In this document: piece after piece, positions 1 to 10,424 of the stretch
Layout of the letters: the number at the start of each line of letters is the position of its first letter
Position numbering within the stretch: position 1 is the first letter of the stretch
Assembly (NCBI GenBank): GCA_017798125.1
Contig: CP059070.1
Location: 186,001-250,000, forward strand
DNA from: Cryomorphaceae bacterium
GTDB lineage: Bacteria; Bacteroidota; Bacteroidia; Flavobacteriales; ECT2AJA-044
DNA: 64,000 bases
Direction: 5' to 3'
The notes under the pieces: generated by a model
The model's input: the letters and a program-made list of their open reading frames with translations, nothing else
Databases searched by the model: none
Told to the model about the DNA's origin: nothing
Made by a program: the position numbers and the translations under genes

Positions 1-432
1 AACTACTATGCGCAGAGAATCGACTTCCCAACATCTGTTCGCAACGATCTATTGGCCATAGCCTATTCTGGTGGAATTGCCGAATACGGCCCCAATGTAC
101 TGAGCGCCTGGGTCATGCTCGGTATGGATGGAAACTCCGATATAGAAAATAAGTCTGTTGGATTCCGGAACTACGATTTCGAGAAAGTAAACGTGTACCC
201 AAACCCTACTTCTGGAAGACTCGTGATTGAAAGTAAAGACTTATTCCAAGCCGAAGATCAAGAAGTCAACATAGAAATCATGGACATTTTTGGTAGAAAA
301 GTTTATAGAAACGACGTGGTATTCACGGGAAAAGCATACGGGTTCTACCTGAATGATATGCCCGCAGGGGTTTATCAATTAAACCTCCAATACAACAACA
401 CGAGTGAGGTGCATTCAATCGTGATCAAGTGA
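1..432 (+). CDS. T9SS type A sorting-domain protein, C-terminal part (5' end outside window)
   Basis: The frame is open from base 1, so this is the tail of a longer secreted protein whose main domain lies outside the window. The last ~80 residues form a T9SS type A sorting domain: the VYPNPTSGRLVIES block, a DIFGRKVY strand, a MPAGVYQLNL strand and a short basic end (SIVIK). Such domains direct export through the type IX system to the cell surface. The stop codon overlaps the start of the next gene by four bases (GTGA), which suggests co-transcription and translational coupling. The function of the missing part cannot be inferred. Confidence 0.85.
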   Translation, partial: NYYAQRIDFPTSVRNDLLAIAYSGGIAEYGPNVLSAWVMLGMDGNSDIENKSVGFRNYDFEKVNVYPNPTSGRLVIESKDLFQAEDQEVNIEIMDIFGRKVYRNDVVFTGKAYGFYLNDMPAGVYQLNLQYNNTSEVHSIVIK

Positions 433-1643
433 TCGCTAAAAGAGCAATATCGAGCATCGTTATAGGTGTCGTCGTAATGACGGCACCTATTTGTGCTCAA
501 AACTTGATTGTTAACCCTTCTTTTGAAGAGTACAGTGTTCCTTGCGAGGATATAATTGGTCAAGGGCGAATCTATGACTCGTACGGGTGGGAGCGAGCAA
601 CTAGAAACTATAACGGAGCCAGCGATTTAATAAGCCCATGTTCTATTACTGGCTATATTCCCCCGGACGTTGTGCATGGCTTTCAACAACCTCTATACGG
701 ATTCAATTATGCTTTCATTGGTTTTGACCTAAACTGGTTTAGTCAAAGTAATCATGATTTTCTTATTGAATCCATTCAACCAACCTTAAAGGAGCCATTG
801 GTTCTAGGAAAGTGCTATCAAATAGACCTTTCCATTAGCTTGGCAGACTATTCTAGCACAGACTGGAGTTTTGGATTAGACTGTTATTTCAGTGCCGAAG
901 AGTTTACCATGGAGGTGTATTCTCCCCCTGGAATTACACCTCAAATTTCTTTCTCTAGCCTAGATACCCTTTCCAAAACAGAATGGAGAAGATTAAAAAG
1001 TTCTTTTACACCTTCAGATACGCTTAAGCACTTAACTATTGGGTGGCTTTCAAGTAATTGGGTGTTCACAGATCATTCATTTTTTGAATCTGGCTTTTTC
1101 ATCGACAACGTCGCTTTGTATCCCTGTGATGCCCCGGTGTATGTTGCAGATGCCGGTGCAGATGTAAGCGTATGTAAAGGTGATTCCGTGGAATTGTCTA
1201 CTCCGTACCGAAACGATGAATACATGTACTGGTGGGTTAACAGCTTCGGAGACACCATCAGTACAGAAAGAACGATTATGGTAGATGATTCGCCAAGCAC
1301 CTACTTCCTCGCTCAAATGGACTTTAAGTTCGACGTCACCTGGGATACTGTAAGTGTATTCAATGAATCGTGCTTGGAACTGGAACTGCCGAATGTTTTT
1401 ACACCGAATGGTGATGGTGAAAATGATGTTTGGATACCAATCGGCAAGGACATTGAGGAAATCGATTTGCAGGTCTATTCTCGCTGGGGAAAGCTCGTTT
1501 GGAGCTATTCTGGAAGATTCGACGAACTTGAAGGCTGGAACGGCGGCGCTGTCCCCGAAGGAAACTACTACCTTGTGGCCAAAGGCATAGGCAGTGACGG
1601 AAAAACCGTTGAAGAAAAGGGATCGATTACTTTATTGCGCTAG
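429..1643 (+). CDS. Secreted protein with gliding-motility-associated (type B) C-terminal domain
   Basis: A 404-residue protein starting at a GTG that overlaps the previous stop. An N-terminal signal peptide ends near PICAQ (about residue 24). The mature part opens with NLIVNPSFEEYS, typical of secreted Bacteroidota proteins with a jelly-roll-like module. The C-terminus has the gliding-associated CHU_C/type B sorting signature NVFTPNGDGEND, then YSRWGKLVW and EGNYYLV. Type B domains are T9SS signals normally used with PorP/SprF-like partners, and none is encoded here. Surface exposure is well supported; substrate or ligand is unknown. Confidence 0.88.
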   Translation: MIAKRAISSIVIGVVVMTAPICAQNLIVNPSFEEYSVPCEDIIGQGRIYDSYGWERATRNYNGASDLISPCSITGYIPPDVVHGFQQPLYGFNYAFIGFDLNWFSQSNHDFLIESIQPTLKEPLVLGKCYQIDLSISLADYSSTDWSFGLDCYFSAEEFTMEVYSPPGITPQISFSSLDTLSKTEWRRLKSSFTPSDTLKHLTIGWLSSNWVFTDHSFFESGFFIDNVALYPCDAPVYVADAGADVSVCKGDSVELSTPYRNDEYMYWWVNSFGDTISTERTIMVDDSPSTYFLAQMDFKFDVTWDTVSVFNESCLELELPNVFTPNGDGENDVWIPIGKDIEEIDLQVYSRWGKLVWSYSGRFDELEGWNGGAVPEGNYYLVAKGIGSDGKTVEEKGSITLLR

Positions 1644-1936
1644 GGCGAAAGTGTTATCCGTGGCAGAAGTACTATAATTGGTATAAGTGGAGTATTACAC
1701 TGCTCAAACAGAGCCCATTCGCGGCCTTGCCGCGAGTAAATGCCTAAAGGAGTAAATAGCCTTTTAACCAAGCACCGACAGCATTCTAAAGTCTTGGACC
1801 TAGAATCTTGGGCCTAGAGTCGAATCCTGTGCGCTTTCGACCTTGAGCGGTATATTACCAATTCTGAAAAAAGAGGCCTCTTCCTCACAAGAATTTCAGT
1901 CAACTAAGAACTCAAAACTAAGACCTAAGAACCAAG
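1644..1936. other. Intergenic stretch with short imperfect repeats
   Basis: No convincing gene is visible. The stretch holds an imperfect tandem pair (TCTTGGaCCTAGAa / TCTTGGgCCTAGAg, 1792-1819) and a CTAAGA-rich run at about 1902-1935. A GC hairpin at 1709-1727 lacks a following T run, so I do not call it a terminator. Confidence 0.5.
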
Positions 1937-2428
1937 TCAGTGACAATTACAGCTCTTGTTGAACTTGAGTTCGGTATTGGGAAAACGTTTGGTAAGCTCA
2001 TCCTGACGCTCAGGAAAGACGACAATACCTGAGAAGTCCACCTTTTTGAGGTTGGGAATCGTTTCCATGGACTTGGGCAGATTGTCTATGTGATTGCTCC
2101 AAAGGTCAAGGTAGGTGAGCTTTTGCAGACATCCTATTTCCTCGGGCAAGACGTAAATATCGTTTCTGTTTAGAATAAGTTGTTCCAGCGATGTTAAGTT
2201 GCAAATCTGCCCGCTGAGGGCATTCAATTTATTTCGCGACAGGTTGAGGCCCTTCAATTGCGTCATTTGCCACAAGCTATCAGGGATGCCTGTCTTTCCC
2301 ATTTTCATTTTACTGAGGTCCAAATACTCGACCTCACTCCAACGCTCAGCCTTCTTTCCCGATACCCAATTTTGTCCCTGAAGCCCAAGGGTCGCAACAC
2401 AAAAAATAACAACCACAAGCCCCCTCAT
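1937..2428 (-). CDS. Secreted leucine-rich-repeat protein
   Basis: A 163-residue protein with a signal peptide (hydrophobic residues 3-18, cleavage after GLQGQ). It carries about four consecutive LRR units, roughly residues 30-140, with the pattern LxxLxLxxNxIxxLP (for example LTYLDLWSNHIDNLP). It ends with a CNCH tail. LRR folds bind proteins, but no partner is indicated. Its ATG overlaps the stop of ribF by four bases, so the two genes are probably co-transcribed, though no functional link to flavin synthesis is evident. Confidence 0.8.
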   Translation of the reverse strand: MRGLVVVIFCVATLGLQGQNWVSGKKAERWSEVEYLDLSKMKMGKTGIPDSLWQMTQLKGLNLSRNKLNALSGQICNLTSLEQLILNRNDIYVLPEEIGCLQKLTYLDLWSNHIDNLPKSMETIPNLKKVDFSGIVVFPERQDELTKRFPNTELKFNKSCNCH

Positions 2429-3351
2429 GAATTCAGGATATTCAGTGCCGCTTCACGGTCCAAATGAAGCTGCGCTTTGAGCTCTTCCAGAGATCCGAAT
2501 TTTTGCTCCGCCCGGAGGCGCTGATGGAAGCGCATGGTGACCTGCTCTCCATAAATGTCTTCGTCAAAGTCAAAGAGGTTGGCCTCGATTTGGCGGTCTT
2601 GCCCTGATACGGTCGGTCGCTTGCCAATGTTAGCCATTCCCAAATGCCAGATATCTTGGACGCAAACTTCAACGGCATAGACCCCATCGGCCGGAATCAA
2701 TTTATACTTTTCGGATACTTCAATATTGGCCGTAGGGAAATCGAGTGTGCGCCCGAGGGTATCTCCTTTGACCACCTGCCCATTCAGTTCGAAAATAGAG
2801 CCCAAGTAATCATTGGCCGTAGCTACGTCCCCATCTAAAAGAGCCTTGCGCACCTTGGTGGAACTCACACTCACATTATCCAGAACCTGAGCGGGAATTT
2901 CCTCAACGTCAAAGTGATACGTTCGTCCATACTCAATTAAATCGTCGAAGTTTCCTTCGCGATTTCGACCAAAGTGATGATCGTAACCAATGACCAGCTT
3001 CTTGGTTCCGATGCGGTTGACCAAGATCTCTCGTACGTACTCCAGCGCTGTAAGGCGACTAAACTGCTTGGTAAAGGGATGAACAATAAGATGATCGACT
3101 CCGGCCTCAGCCAAAAGCGCTTCCTTCTCTTTTTGTGTATTGATCAGCCGTAGATCTTGATCGTCGAACAAGACCATTCGAGGGTGAGGCCAAAAGGTCA
3201 ACAGTACGGTCTCACCGCCGATGGATTCCGCCAGGTCTTTGAGCTGTTGAATGATGCGTCGATGGCCCAAGTGAACACCGTCAAAGGTCCCGGTGGTGAC
3301 CACTGCATTCTTCAAGGTTGGAAAGTCGTCGATCGAGGAATAGATCTTCAA
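2425..3351 (-). CDS. ribF: Bifunctional riboflavin kinase / FMN adenylyltransferase
   Basis: A 308-residue protein of normal length for prokaryotic RibF, which phosphorylates riboflavin to FMN and adenylylates FMN to FAD in the cytoplasm. The N-terminal nucleotidyltransferase domain shows TGTFDGVHLGH with the HxGH-type motif at residues 27-30. The C-terminal riboflavin kinase domain shows GRTLDFPTANI and a GVYAV strand. It is divergent from atpD and followed by an overlapping LRR gene. No FMN riboswitch is visible in the short upstream region. Confidence 0.96.
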   Translation of the reverse strand: MKIYSSIDDFPTLKNAVVTTGTFDGVHLGHRRIIQQLKDLAESIGGETVLLTFWPHPRMVLFDDQDLRLINTQKEKEALLAEAGVDHLIVHPFTKQFSRLTALEYVREILVNRIGTKKLVIGYDHHFGRNREGNFDDLIEYGRTYHFDVEEIPAQVLDNVSVSSTKVRKALLDGDVATANDYLGSIFELNGQVVKGDTLGRTLDFPTANIEVSEKYKLIPADGVYAVEVCVQDIWHLGMANIGKRPTVSGQDRQIEANLFDFDEDIYGEQVTMRFHQRLRAEQKFGSLEELKAQLHLDREAALNILNS

Positions 3352-3373
3352 GGGCCACGCTGTTTTACACAGG

Positions 3374-3381
3374 CAAAATTA
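3374..3381 (-). promoter_or_regulatory. Candidate -7 promoter element for ribF
   Basis: On the minus strand the bases read TAATTTTG, an exact match to the Bacteroidota -7 consensus TAnnTTTG, 22 bases upstream of the ribF start. No clear TTG -33 element is seen at the usual spacing. Confidence 0.5.
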
Positions 3382-3426
3382 GAAATAAAAAAAGGACCCT
3401 CAGAGCCCCACTCAAAACCAAAATAA

Positions 3427-4992
<1,566 letters not shown>

Positions 4993-5015
4993 GAACTGCG
5001 TAAAGCAAAGCGATT

Positions 5016-5309
5016 ATGCAATTAGAAATCATCACACCGGAAGAAAAAGTCTACAGCGGCGAAGTTGACATGGTCACTTTGCCTGGTGTGGATGGTAGCT
5101 TTCAGATTTTGAACAACCACGCCCCCATTATTTCCACTTTGGCTGCGGGAGATATTCGTATCCTCGAAGCGGCTGGAGTTCGGGATCACATCGAGCCCAT
5201 TTCTGGAAAATTGGAGCGCAGCACAGCGAATGATCGCGAGTTGTTGTTGCCGGTCAATGGTGGTGTTATTGAAATGCAAAACAATAAGGTCATCGTGCTA
5301 GCCGATTAA
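5016..5309 (+). CDS. atpC: F-type ATP synthase subunit epsilon (short form)
   Basis: A 97-residue protein starting MQLEIITPEEKVYSGEV, the typical N-terminal beta-sandwich of the epsilon subunit (DMVTLPGVDGSFQILNNHAP). It couples rotation between F1 and Fo. It is shorter than the ~135-residue E. coli protein because the C-terminal helical hairpin, which can inhibit ATP hydrolysis, is essentially absent; such short forms are common in Bacteroidota. It lies 23 bases after atpD and ends before a strong terminator. Confidence 0.95.
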   Translation: MQLEIITPEEKVYSGEVDMVTLPGVDGSFQILNNHAPIISTLAAGDIRILEAAGVRDHIEPISGKLERSTANDRELLLPVNGGVIEMQNNKVIVLAD

Positions 5310-5332
5310 TCGAACGACCTTTGTTTATAGTT

Positions 5333-5363
5333 AAAGCCCCTTCTACTCGGAGGGGCTTTTTTT
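5333..5363 (+). terminator. Rho-independent terminator of atpDC
   Basis: A 9-bp stem (AAAGCCCCT at 5333-5341 with AGGGGCTTT at 5351-5359) runs into a T tract. It overlaps the stop codon of the convergent cytochrome gene by two bases. Confidence 0.9.
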
Positions 5364-6384
5364 ATGGGCGCCAATCGGATTCGAGAAAGCGCTCATCGGT
5401 CAGCGAACGCAAGAAAGCGACCAAAGCCGCCTTTTCTGAAGTGTTTAAGCCTAACGGCTCGATGCGTTTATCCGCGTACTTATGCGATATCCCGCCAGCG
5501 TTGTAGTGGTCGATCACGTCCTCCAAGGAATGCATCCGTCCATTGTGCATGTACGGTCCCGTGATGGCCACATTGCGCAGTGAAGGAGTCTTGTACTGGT
5601 ATCGATCCTCCGGATTGCTGGTTAAGCGCTCTAAGCCTATGTCTGCAAAGGTGGTGTCTTGACCGTTATTGGTGATTTCGAAATTGCTGAACAACACGCC
5701 TCCGTGACAGCTGGTACAGCCGGTCTTCTCACTAAAAAACAATTGGCGACCAAACTGCTCTTGACCCGATAGGGCCATTTCTGCGCCCCGCTCATAGAGG
5801 TCGTAGCGACTCGTACCACTCAACAGAGATCGTTCAAATACGGAGATGGCTCGCGTGAGTACAAAGGGATCCAAGGTGCGCTCGTAGGCGAGATGACTGA
5901 GGGAATCGAGTTCTGCATCGGCCCGTAGGGCCTCTGCGATCTCCAAAATATTGTGGGCGAACTCGTTGTGTTCCTGAATGGGCACCAAGACCTGCATCTC
6001 CAGGGTGGGGACGCCGCCTTCGCGCATGAAATAGGGATGATAGGCCACATTGGCCAGGGAGGGTGCGTTCTTGGTTCCAGGTCGTCCGAAGGCCCCGGGG
6101 GTTGTGGATTTGTTGTCGGCAAAAGCCAATTCGGGCTTGTGGCAGCTGGCGCAGCTCACGGAGTTGTCCTTGGAAAGGCGTGTGTCGAAAAAGAGCTTTT
6201 GGCCCAAGGTCCATCGAGCCACAGACCACTCATTCCCCTCGGGCTCGGGCACGTCAGGAAAACCGGCCGGAACGGGGTATCCCAGAATCTCTGGCTCGGC
6301 CTGCTCTGATGTGCAGGCCAGGAGGGCAAGACAGCAGATTAGGCTAGCAAAGAGGAGCTTAAAAAGGGCTGGAATACGGTTCAT
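5362..6384 (-). CDS. Di-haem cytochrome c peroxidase/MauG-family lipoprotein
   Basis: A 340-residue protein with a lipoprotein signal (LALLAC, lipidated Cys near residue 24), so it should be anchored in the periplasm or outer membrane. Two c-type haem sites are visible: CASCH at residues 78-82 and CTSCH at 223-227, the spacing expected for the bacterial CCP/MauG family. It is the last gene of a three-gene run behind an MbnP-like gene and a second peroxidase homologue, overlapping the latter by 26 bases. That context suggests an MbnH-type role, oxidising a partner protein, as an alternative to simple peroxide removal. Which applies cannot be told from sequence alone. Confidence 0.9.
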   Translation of the reverse strand: MNRIPALFKLLFASLICCLALLACTSEQAEPEILGYPVPAGFPDVPEPEGNEWSVARWTLGQKLFFDTRLSKDNSVSCASCHKPELAFADNKSTTPGAFGRPGTKNAPSLANVAYHPYFMREGGVPTLEMQVLVPIQEHNEFAHNILEIAEALRADAELDSLSHLAYERTLDPFVLTRAISVFERSLLSGTSRYDLYERGAEMALSGQEQFGRQLFFSEKTGCTSCHGGVLFSNFEITNNGQDTTFADIGLERLTSNPEDRYQYKTPSLRNVAITGPYMHNGRMHSLEDVIDHYNAGGISHKYADKRIEPLGLNTSEKAALVAFLRSLTDERFLESDWRP

Positions 6385-7438
6385 AGGTCGTCAAGACTTC
6401 GTCCGTAAAGGTCTTCAGGAAGGCTACCAGGTCCGCCTTGTCCTGTGCATCGAGCATTAGACCTGTCTGTTGGGTATTGGCCAAGGTGATGTCCAAGGTC
6501 GATGAAGACTGGATGCCCGAATTGTAATGCTCCACCACCTCTTCCAAGGTCTGAAAGCGACCGTCGTGCATGTAAGGCGGCGTCAACTCAATATTGCGCA
6601 AGGAGGTCACCTTCATCTTCCCTCGATCACTAACCTGGCCGGTCACCAGCTCAAGGCCGAAGTCGTCGATGTCTGCTTCGGCATCCAAGCCGTTGTTCAT
6701 GTACTGGTCGTTTTCAAAATTTCGAGGAGAATGGCAGTGGGCACAATCCGCACCGGATTCGTCCGGGAAAAAAGGGTTGTACTCAGCGAAATAGAGTTCT
6801 CTTCCACGTTCTTCGCTGTCGGTCAAGTTCACTTCCCCGCGCAGGAACCGATCGTATTTACTTTCTACAGACACGATGCTGAACATGAACTGCTCGAGGG
6901 CTAGAGCGATGGTCGATGCCGAAATTGGTTCGTCGCCAAAGGCCCGAACCCACTGATCCTGATATCTGCGGTCCGCAGCCAACTTTGTCACAACGTTGTC
7001 CAGAGTTTCCGCCATTTCAAGCGAGTCTTCGATGGGCATTAAGGCTTGATTTCTCAGGAGCGGAGCTCGGCCATCCCAGAAGTACCCATTGTTGTTCCAA
7101 GCCATATTGAATACGGCCATCGCTTGGCGTCCGCCGGGGAGTCCGTGAACTCCTAGAGAAAACCGGTTCGTATCTGAAAAGCCATTGGCTTGATTGTGAC
7201 AGGATGCACAGGACATGGAGTTGTCCAAGCTTAGTTTGGGCTCGTAAAAGAGCATTCGTCCGAGCTGCACGCCTTGTACCGTCAGTGGATTGTCCGGCGG
7301 CAAATCCGGCGCAGGAAAATCCCCGAAACTAAAGGCATATGGGGTGTCGTCGAACTGAACCTCTTGTCCAGGATCATTATCCTTGGAACAGGCAAAGACC
7401 GTAAAAACGAGGCCTAGAATGAAGAGTGATCGCTTCAT
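6359..7438 (-). CDS. Di-haem cytochrome c peroxidase/MauG-family lipoprotein (MbnH candidate)
   Basis: A 359-residue protein with lipobox VFAC (Cys near residue 17). Haem-binding motifs are CASCH at 77-81 and CAHCH at 232-236. It overlaps the upstream MbnP-like gene by four bases (ATGA), implying translational coupling. MbnH, a di-haem MauG relative, oxidises a tryptophan of MbnP to kynurenine to create a copper site, and this gene is placed as expected for such a partner. The downstream peroxidase is a clear paralogue, so the locus has two candidate oxidases for one MbnP-like substrate. Confidence 0.9.
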   Translation of the reverse strand: MKRSLFILGLVFTVFACSKDNDPGQEVQFDDTPYAFSFGDFPAPDLPPDNPLTVQGVQLGRMLFYEPKLSLDNSMSCASCHNQANGFSDTNRFSLGVHGLPGGRQAMAVFNMAWNNNGYFWDGRAPLLRNQALMPIEDSLEMAETLDNVVTKLAADRRYQDQWVRAFGDEPISASTIALALEQFMFSIVSVESKYDRFLRGEVNLTDSEERGRELYFAEYNPFFPDESGADCAHCHSPRNFENDQYMNNGLDAEADIDDFGLELVTGQVSDRGKMKVTSLRNIELTPPYMHDGRFQTLEEVVEHYNSGIQSSSTLDITLANTQQTGLMLDAQDKADLVAFLKTFTDEVLTTYEPYSSPF

Positions 7439-8391
7439 CGCTGAATCACAACGCGTTGAGATCCATAGAATTCTTGCCCGTTGTACATCTCGAGTAGAAT
7501 ACTCCGCCTCCCTTGAGGTGTAGCAATGGCTCCTCCGTTGTACATTCCGCGCTCAACCACACGCCCGTCAATCGTTCGCCAGAGGTACCCATCAACAGTG
7601 GCGTTGTGGGACAATTGCAGCTCCACATAATCGGCTGCAGGGTTCGGATACACTTGGTAAAGCAATCGGTTCTGTTCTGCAACGCTGGCCGTTGGCCCAT
7701 TGCCGTCTGAACTCTTGAATACGCGCAATTCAAAGTTTCCGAGGAATTCGGCTGCTTCATCGTCTTGACCGTGTTGGATCATCCCCTGATCCAGAGGAAT
7801 GTTGTGAACGGCTTCCGCGTAGTCGGCGATCAAGCGAATCACGATGTCGCCATTGTCCATCTCCCCAGCCGTTTGAATCTCTTGTGGATTGTAGTTCTTG
7901 TTACCCAAGGCATGAAACTCGTAGAACTGATTGAAGCCTGCTCCCGAGGTTCCTTCCATTACGGAAAAGCGGTATCCTGCGGTCCAGCCCCAGTGCATGG
8001 AAGGATTCTTCGGCGCCAAAGGATGGGTCATGGGCCAGGAATTGGGATCCAAGTGGTTTCGGGCCGTGTCCACTCCAATGGCAAAGGTTATGGCCTCAAT
8101 CTGGGTTATGTTCAAGGATCCTAAGGATTCATCCAGGACCTGATCGCCTTGAACCAAGAAATATGCATCGGGAAGATCGATGACTTGACCGCCATCATGG
8201 GTCAATTGAATCCCCGAAACGTAGTACTCCAATCGGTTGACATCAAAGGAGTGTCCGAGGTTGTTTTGACCGACCATCCCCATAGTGAAAGGCTGGCCGT
8301 TGAGCTCATGCTCAATCACAAGACGCACGTTGCTTTGACCGGCGGCCCAAAAGCCCACCATCAGAAGACAGAGGAGTAGTTGCTTTTTCAT
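7435..8391 (-). CDS. MbnP-like copper-binding protein with T9SS sorting domain
   Basis: I place the start at 8391 (MKKQLLLCLLMVGFW), giving 318 residues with a signal peptide ending at AAGQ. The mature region resembles the MbnP family: LNGQPF near residue 30, RLEYYVSGIQL near 53, FAIGVDTARN near 103, then a HPLAP block and MHWGW at 132-136 with a GYRF strand. The tryptophans of MHWGW are candidates for the kynurenine made by MbnH in characterised MbnP. Unlike classic MbnP, a type A T9SS sorting domain (VYPNPAADYVEL) is fused at the C-terminus, so the copper protein is probably displayed on the surface. It heads the peroxidase operon. Confidence 0.8.
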   Translation of the reverse strand: MKKQLLLCLLMVGFWAAGQSNVRLVIEHELNGQPFTMGMVGQNNLGHSFDVNRLEYYVSGIQLTHDGGQVIDLPDAYFLVQGDQVLDESLGSLNITQIEAITFAIGVDTARNHLDPNSWPMTHPLAPKNPSMHWGWTAGYRFSVMEGTSGAGFNQFYEFHALGNKNYNPQEIQTAGEMDNGDIVIRLIADYAEAVHNIPLDQGMIQHGQDDEAAEFLGNFELRVFKSSDGNGPTASVAEQNRLLYQVYPNPAADYVELQLSHNATVDGYLWRTIDGRVVERGMYNGGAIATPQGRRSILLEMYNGQEFYGSQRVVIQR

Positions 8392-8460
8392 CTGTGTAAC
8401 TTTCAAATAGCCTTGAAAATTAGCGATTTATCCCTGATCGCGGAAGCTTTTTGCCTCTAT

Positions 8461-8491
8461 TTTGTCAGTTTAGTCAGGCTTACTATGTTTG
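8461..8491 (+). promoter_or_regulatory. Promoter of the TonB-dependent receptor gene
   Basis: TTTG at 8461-8464, a 19-base spacer, then TATGTTTG at 8484-8491: an exact match to the Bacteroidota TTTG-N19-TAnnTTTG architecture, 19 bases before the chosen start codon. The leader is only about 13 nt, too short to hold a cobalamin riboswitch. Confidence 0.8.
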
Positions 8492-8510
8492 CCCGCTGAT
8501 TCAAATCGCT

Positions 8511-10424
8511 ATGAAAAAGACCCTCCTCTCCTTAGCTTTGGCCTCCACCCTAGCCATCCAAGCACAAGAAGCCGATACCAGCCGATACGACTTACCTGAA
8601 GTCGTCTTGACGGCCTCCAAAATAGACCTTGATGAAAAGGAAGTCGCACGCCACCTCATCCGTGTAAGTGGTGAGGAACTGCGGAGTAATTCCATTAGCT
8701 TCAACGAAGGACTCGAGCACTTGGGGAGTATTGATGTGCGTCAACGAAGCCCCTTCGACGTCCAAGCAGACCTAGGCATCCGAGGCGGAACTTTTGATCA
8801 AAGCCTCATCTTAATCGACGGAATTCCCTTGATGGATCCCCAAACCGGCCACCACAACCTCAACCTCCCACTTCCGCTCGATCAAGTGGAGCGCGTGGAA
8901 ATCTTGACTGGAGGAAGTCGATTCTTTGGTCCTCAGGCCTTTTCGGGCGCCGTGAACCTCATCACCAACAGCAAGCGAGGCAATTACACCAACCTGCGCT
9001 TCACAGGAGGGCAGTACGCTTTGGTTTCCGGAGGATTCGATCAAGGCGTCGCCTTTGGAGACAATCAACTCATCTTGAGCTACACCGGCACGCGGTCCGA
9101 TGGCTTTACCGACAACACCGACTTCACCAACCAGCAGGTCAGCGCCAAGTTCTTGATGCCGACCAAGAGCGGAGAGCTCGCCGTTCAAGGGGGTTGGAAC
9201 GGAAAAGCCTTTGGGGCCAGCACCTTTTACAGCGTCAATTTCCCGAACCAATTCGAACAGACCCAAAGCCTCTTTGGAGCCGTGCGCTACCGCACTCAAG
9301 TGGGGAATTGGAACATGCGCGGATACGCGATGGTGCGTCGTCACTTCGACCGTTTCGAGCTTTTCCGTGAGAGCTTTGAAGACATCGACGTGCCGTCCTG
9401 GTACACCAAACACAATTACCACAGAACGGACGTGATTGGCGGCGAATGGGCCGCAACCTATGACTACGGCAACGGTCAAAAGACCAATATTGCCTTGAAT
9501 GGACGGACGGAGAACATCGTCTCCAACAACCTTGGGGATTCACTAGCCGATCCTATCGAAGTCCCTGAAGGCGACGAGTTCTACTACCTCGGACGCCAGC
9601 GTCAAAACTACAGCCTCAACCTGGAGCACCACATTACGACAGGAAACTGGAGCATCACTGGAGGGGCGCTTTTCAATCAGCACAGCGACTTTGGCTTCGA
9701 CCTCCTTCCAGGAATTGACATTGCCTATTCCTTGAACGACAAGCACCGCCTATTCACCGGAGCCAATCGCTCCTTCCGAACACCCACCTACACAGATCTA
9801 TACTACCGATTAGGAGGGGCTCAAGGAAGCGCGGACCTCCGTCCGGAATACGCTTGGAACTACGAACTGGGGTGGGCCGGACGCATTGGAAAGGATCGAC
9901 CCATTGACCTAAAGGCCGTGGTTTTCTACCGCCAAGGGACGGATCTGATCGATTGGATCTTCTACAGCGCAGACAGCATTGTGGCGGCCAACCTCACGGA
10001 AATCGACCTCTACGGACTCGAAATCGAAGGTCTTTGGCGCGGCGCTGCGGATGCCTTCCTTCGCGAGGTACGCTTGAGCTACACCTTCATGGACGGAGAC
10101 AAAGCTGACGGCATCAACTCTCTGTACGTACTGGATAACCTGCGTCACAAAATCGGTTTGGGCATCGAGCACAAGCTGGTTTGGCGCCTCACGGCGCGAT
10201 GGGATGCCAGCCTCCAAGACCGCGCTTGGTCGCAAGACTTAACCGGTTCGGAAATTGAGAATCCAGTGACCCTGCTGAATCTACGGATCAACGCAGATCT
10301 GGGCGCACTCAATGCCTACGTTGCCGCAAGCAATCTGCTCGATCAGACCTACGAAGACCGTTTGGGCGTACCACAACCGGGCATTTGGATTTACGGGGGA
10401 GCAACCTTCTCGATCGATTACTGA
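8511..10424 (+). CDS. TonB-dependent outer-membrane receptor
   Basis: The start at 8511 (MKKTLLSLALASTLAIQAQ) gives a signal peptide and 637 residues; an upstream in-frame ATG at 8451 precedes the promoter and is rejected. A plug domain follows (EVVLTASKI near residue 29, then LILIDGIPLMDPQTG and VERVEILTGG), then a 22-strand-type barrel ending in an aromatic residue (FSIDY). No carboxypeptidase-like domain precedes the plug, unlike SusC proteins, so it looks like a metal, metallophore or cofactor receptor. It is divergent from the MbnP/peroxidase operon, so a copper-related substrate is plausible but unproven. Confidence 0.92.
   Translation: MKKTLLSLALASTLAIQAQEADTSRYDLPEVVLTASKIDLDEKEVARHLIRVSGEELRSNSISFNEGLEHLGSIDVRQRSPFDVQADLGIRGGTFDQSLILIDGIPLMDPQTGHHNLNLPLPLDQVERVEILTGGSRFFGPQAFSGAVNLITNSKRGNYTNLRFTGGQYALVSGGFDQGVAFGDNQLILSYTGTRSDGFTDNTDFTNQQVSAKFLMPTKSGELAVQGGWNGKAFGASTFYSVNFPNQFEQTQSLFGAVRYRTQVGNWNMRGYAMVRRHFDRFELFRESFEDIDVPSWYTKHNYHRTDVIGGEWAATYDYGNGQKTNIALNGRTENIVSNNLGDSLADPIEVPEGDEFYYLGRQRQNYSLNLEHHITTGNWSITGGALFNQHSDFGFDLLPGIDIAYSLNDKHRLFTGANRSFRTPTYTDLYYRLGGAQGSADLRPEYAWNYELGWAGRIGKDRPIDLKAVVFYRQGTDLIDWIFYSADSIVAANLTEIDLYGLEIEGLWRGAADAFLREVRLSYTFMDGDKADGINSLYVLDNLRHKIGLGIEHKLVWRLTARWDASLQDRAWSQDLTGSEIENPVTLLNLRINADLGALNAYVAASNLLDQTYEDRLGVPQPGIWIYGGATFSIDY

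Noticed and set aside
1709-1727. GC-rich hairpin as a terminator of the type B domain gene
   Set aside because: No T run follows on either strand and it lies 65 bases past the stop.
8406-8510. Cobalamin riboswitch before the TonB-dependent receptor
   Set aside because: The predicted leader is about 13 bases and no B12-box sequence is present.
7435-10424. Methanobactin biosynthesis locus
   Set aside because: Only MbnP-like, MauG-like and a TonB receptor are present; no MbnB/MbnC enzymes or precursor peptide is visible.
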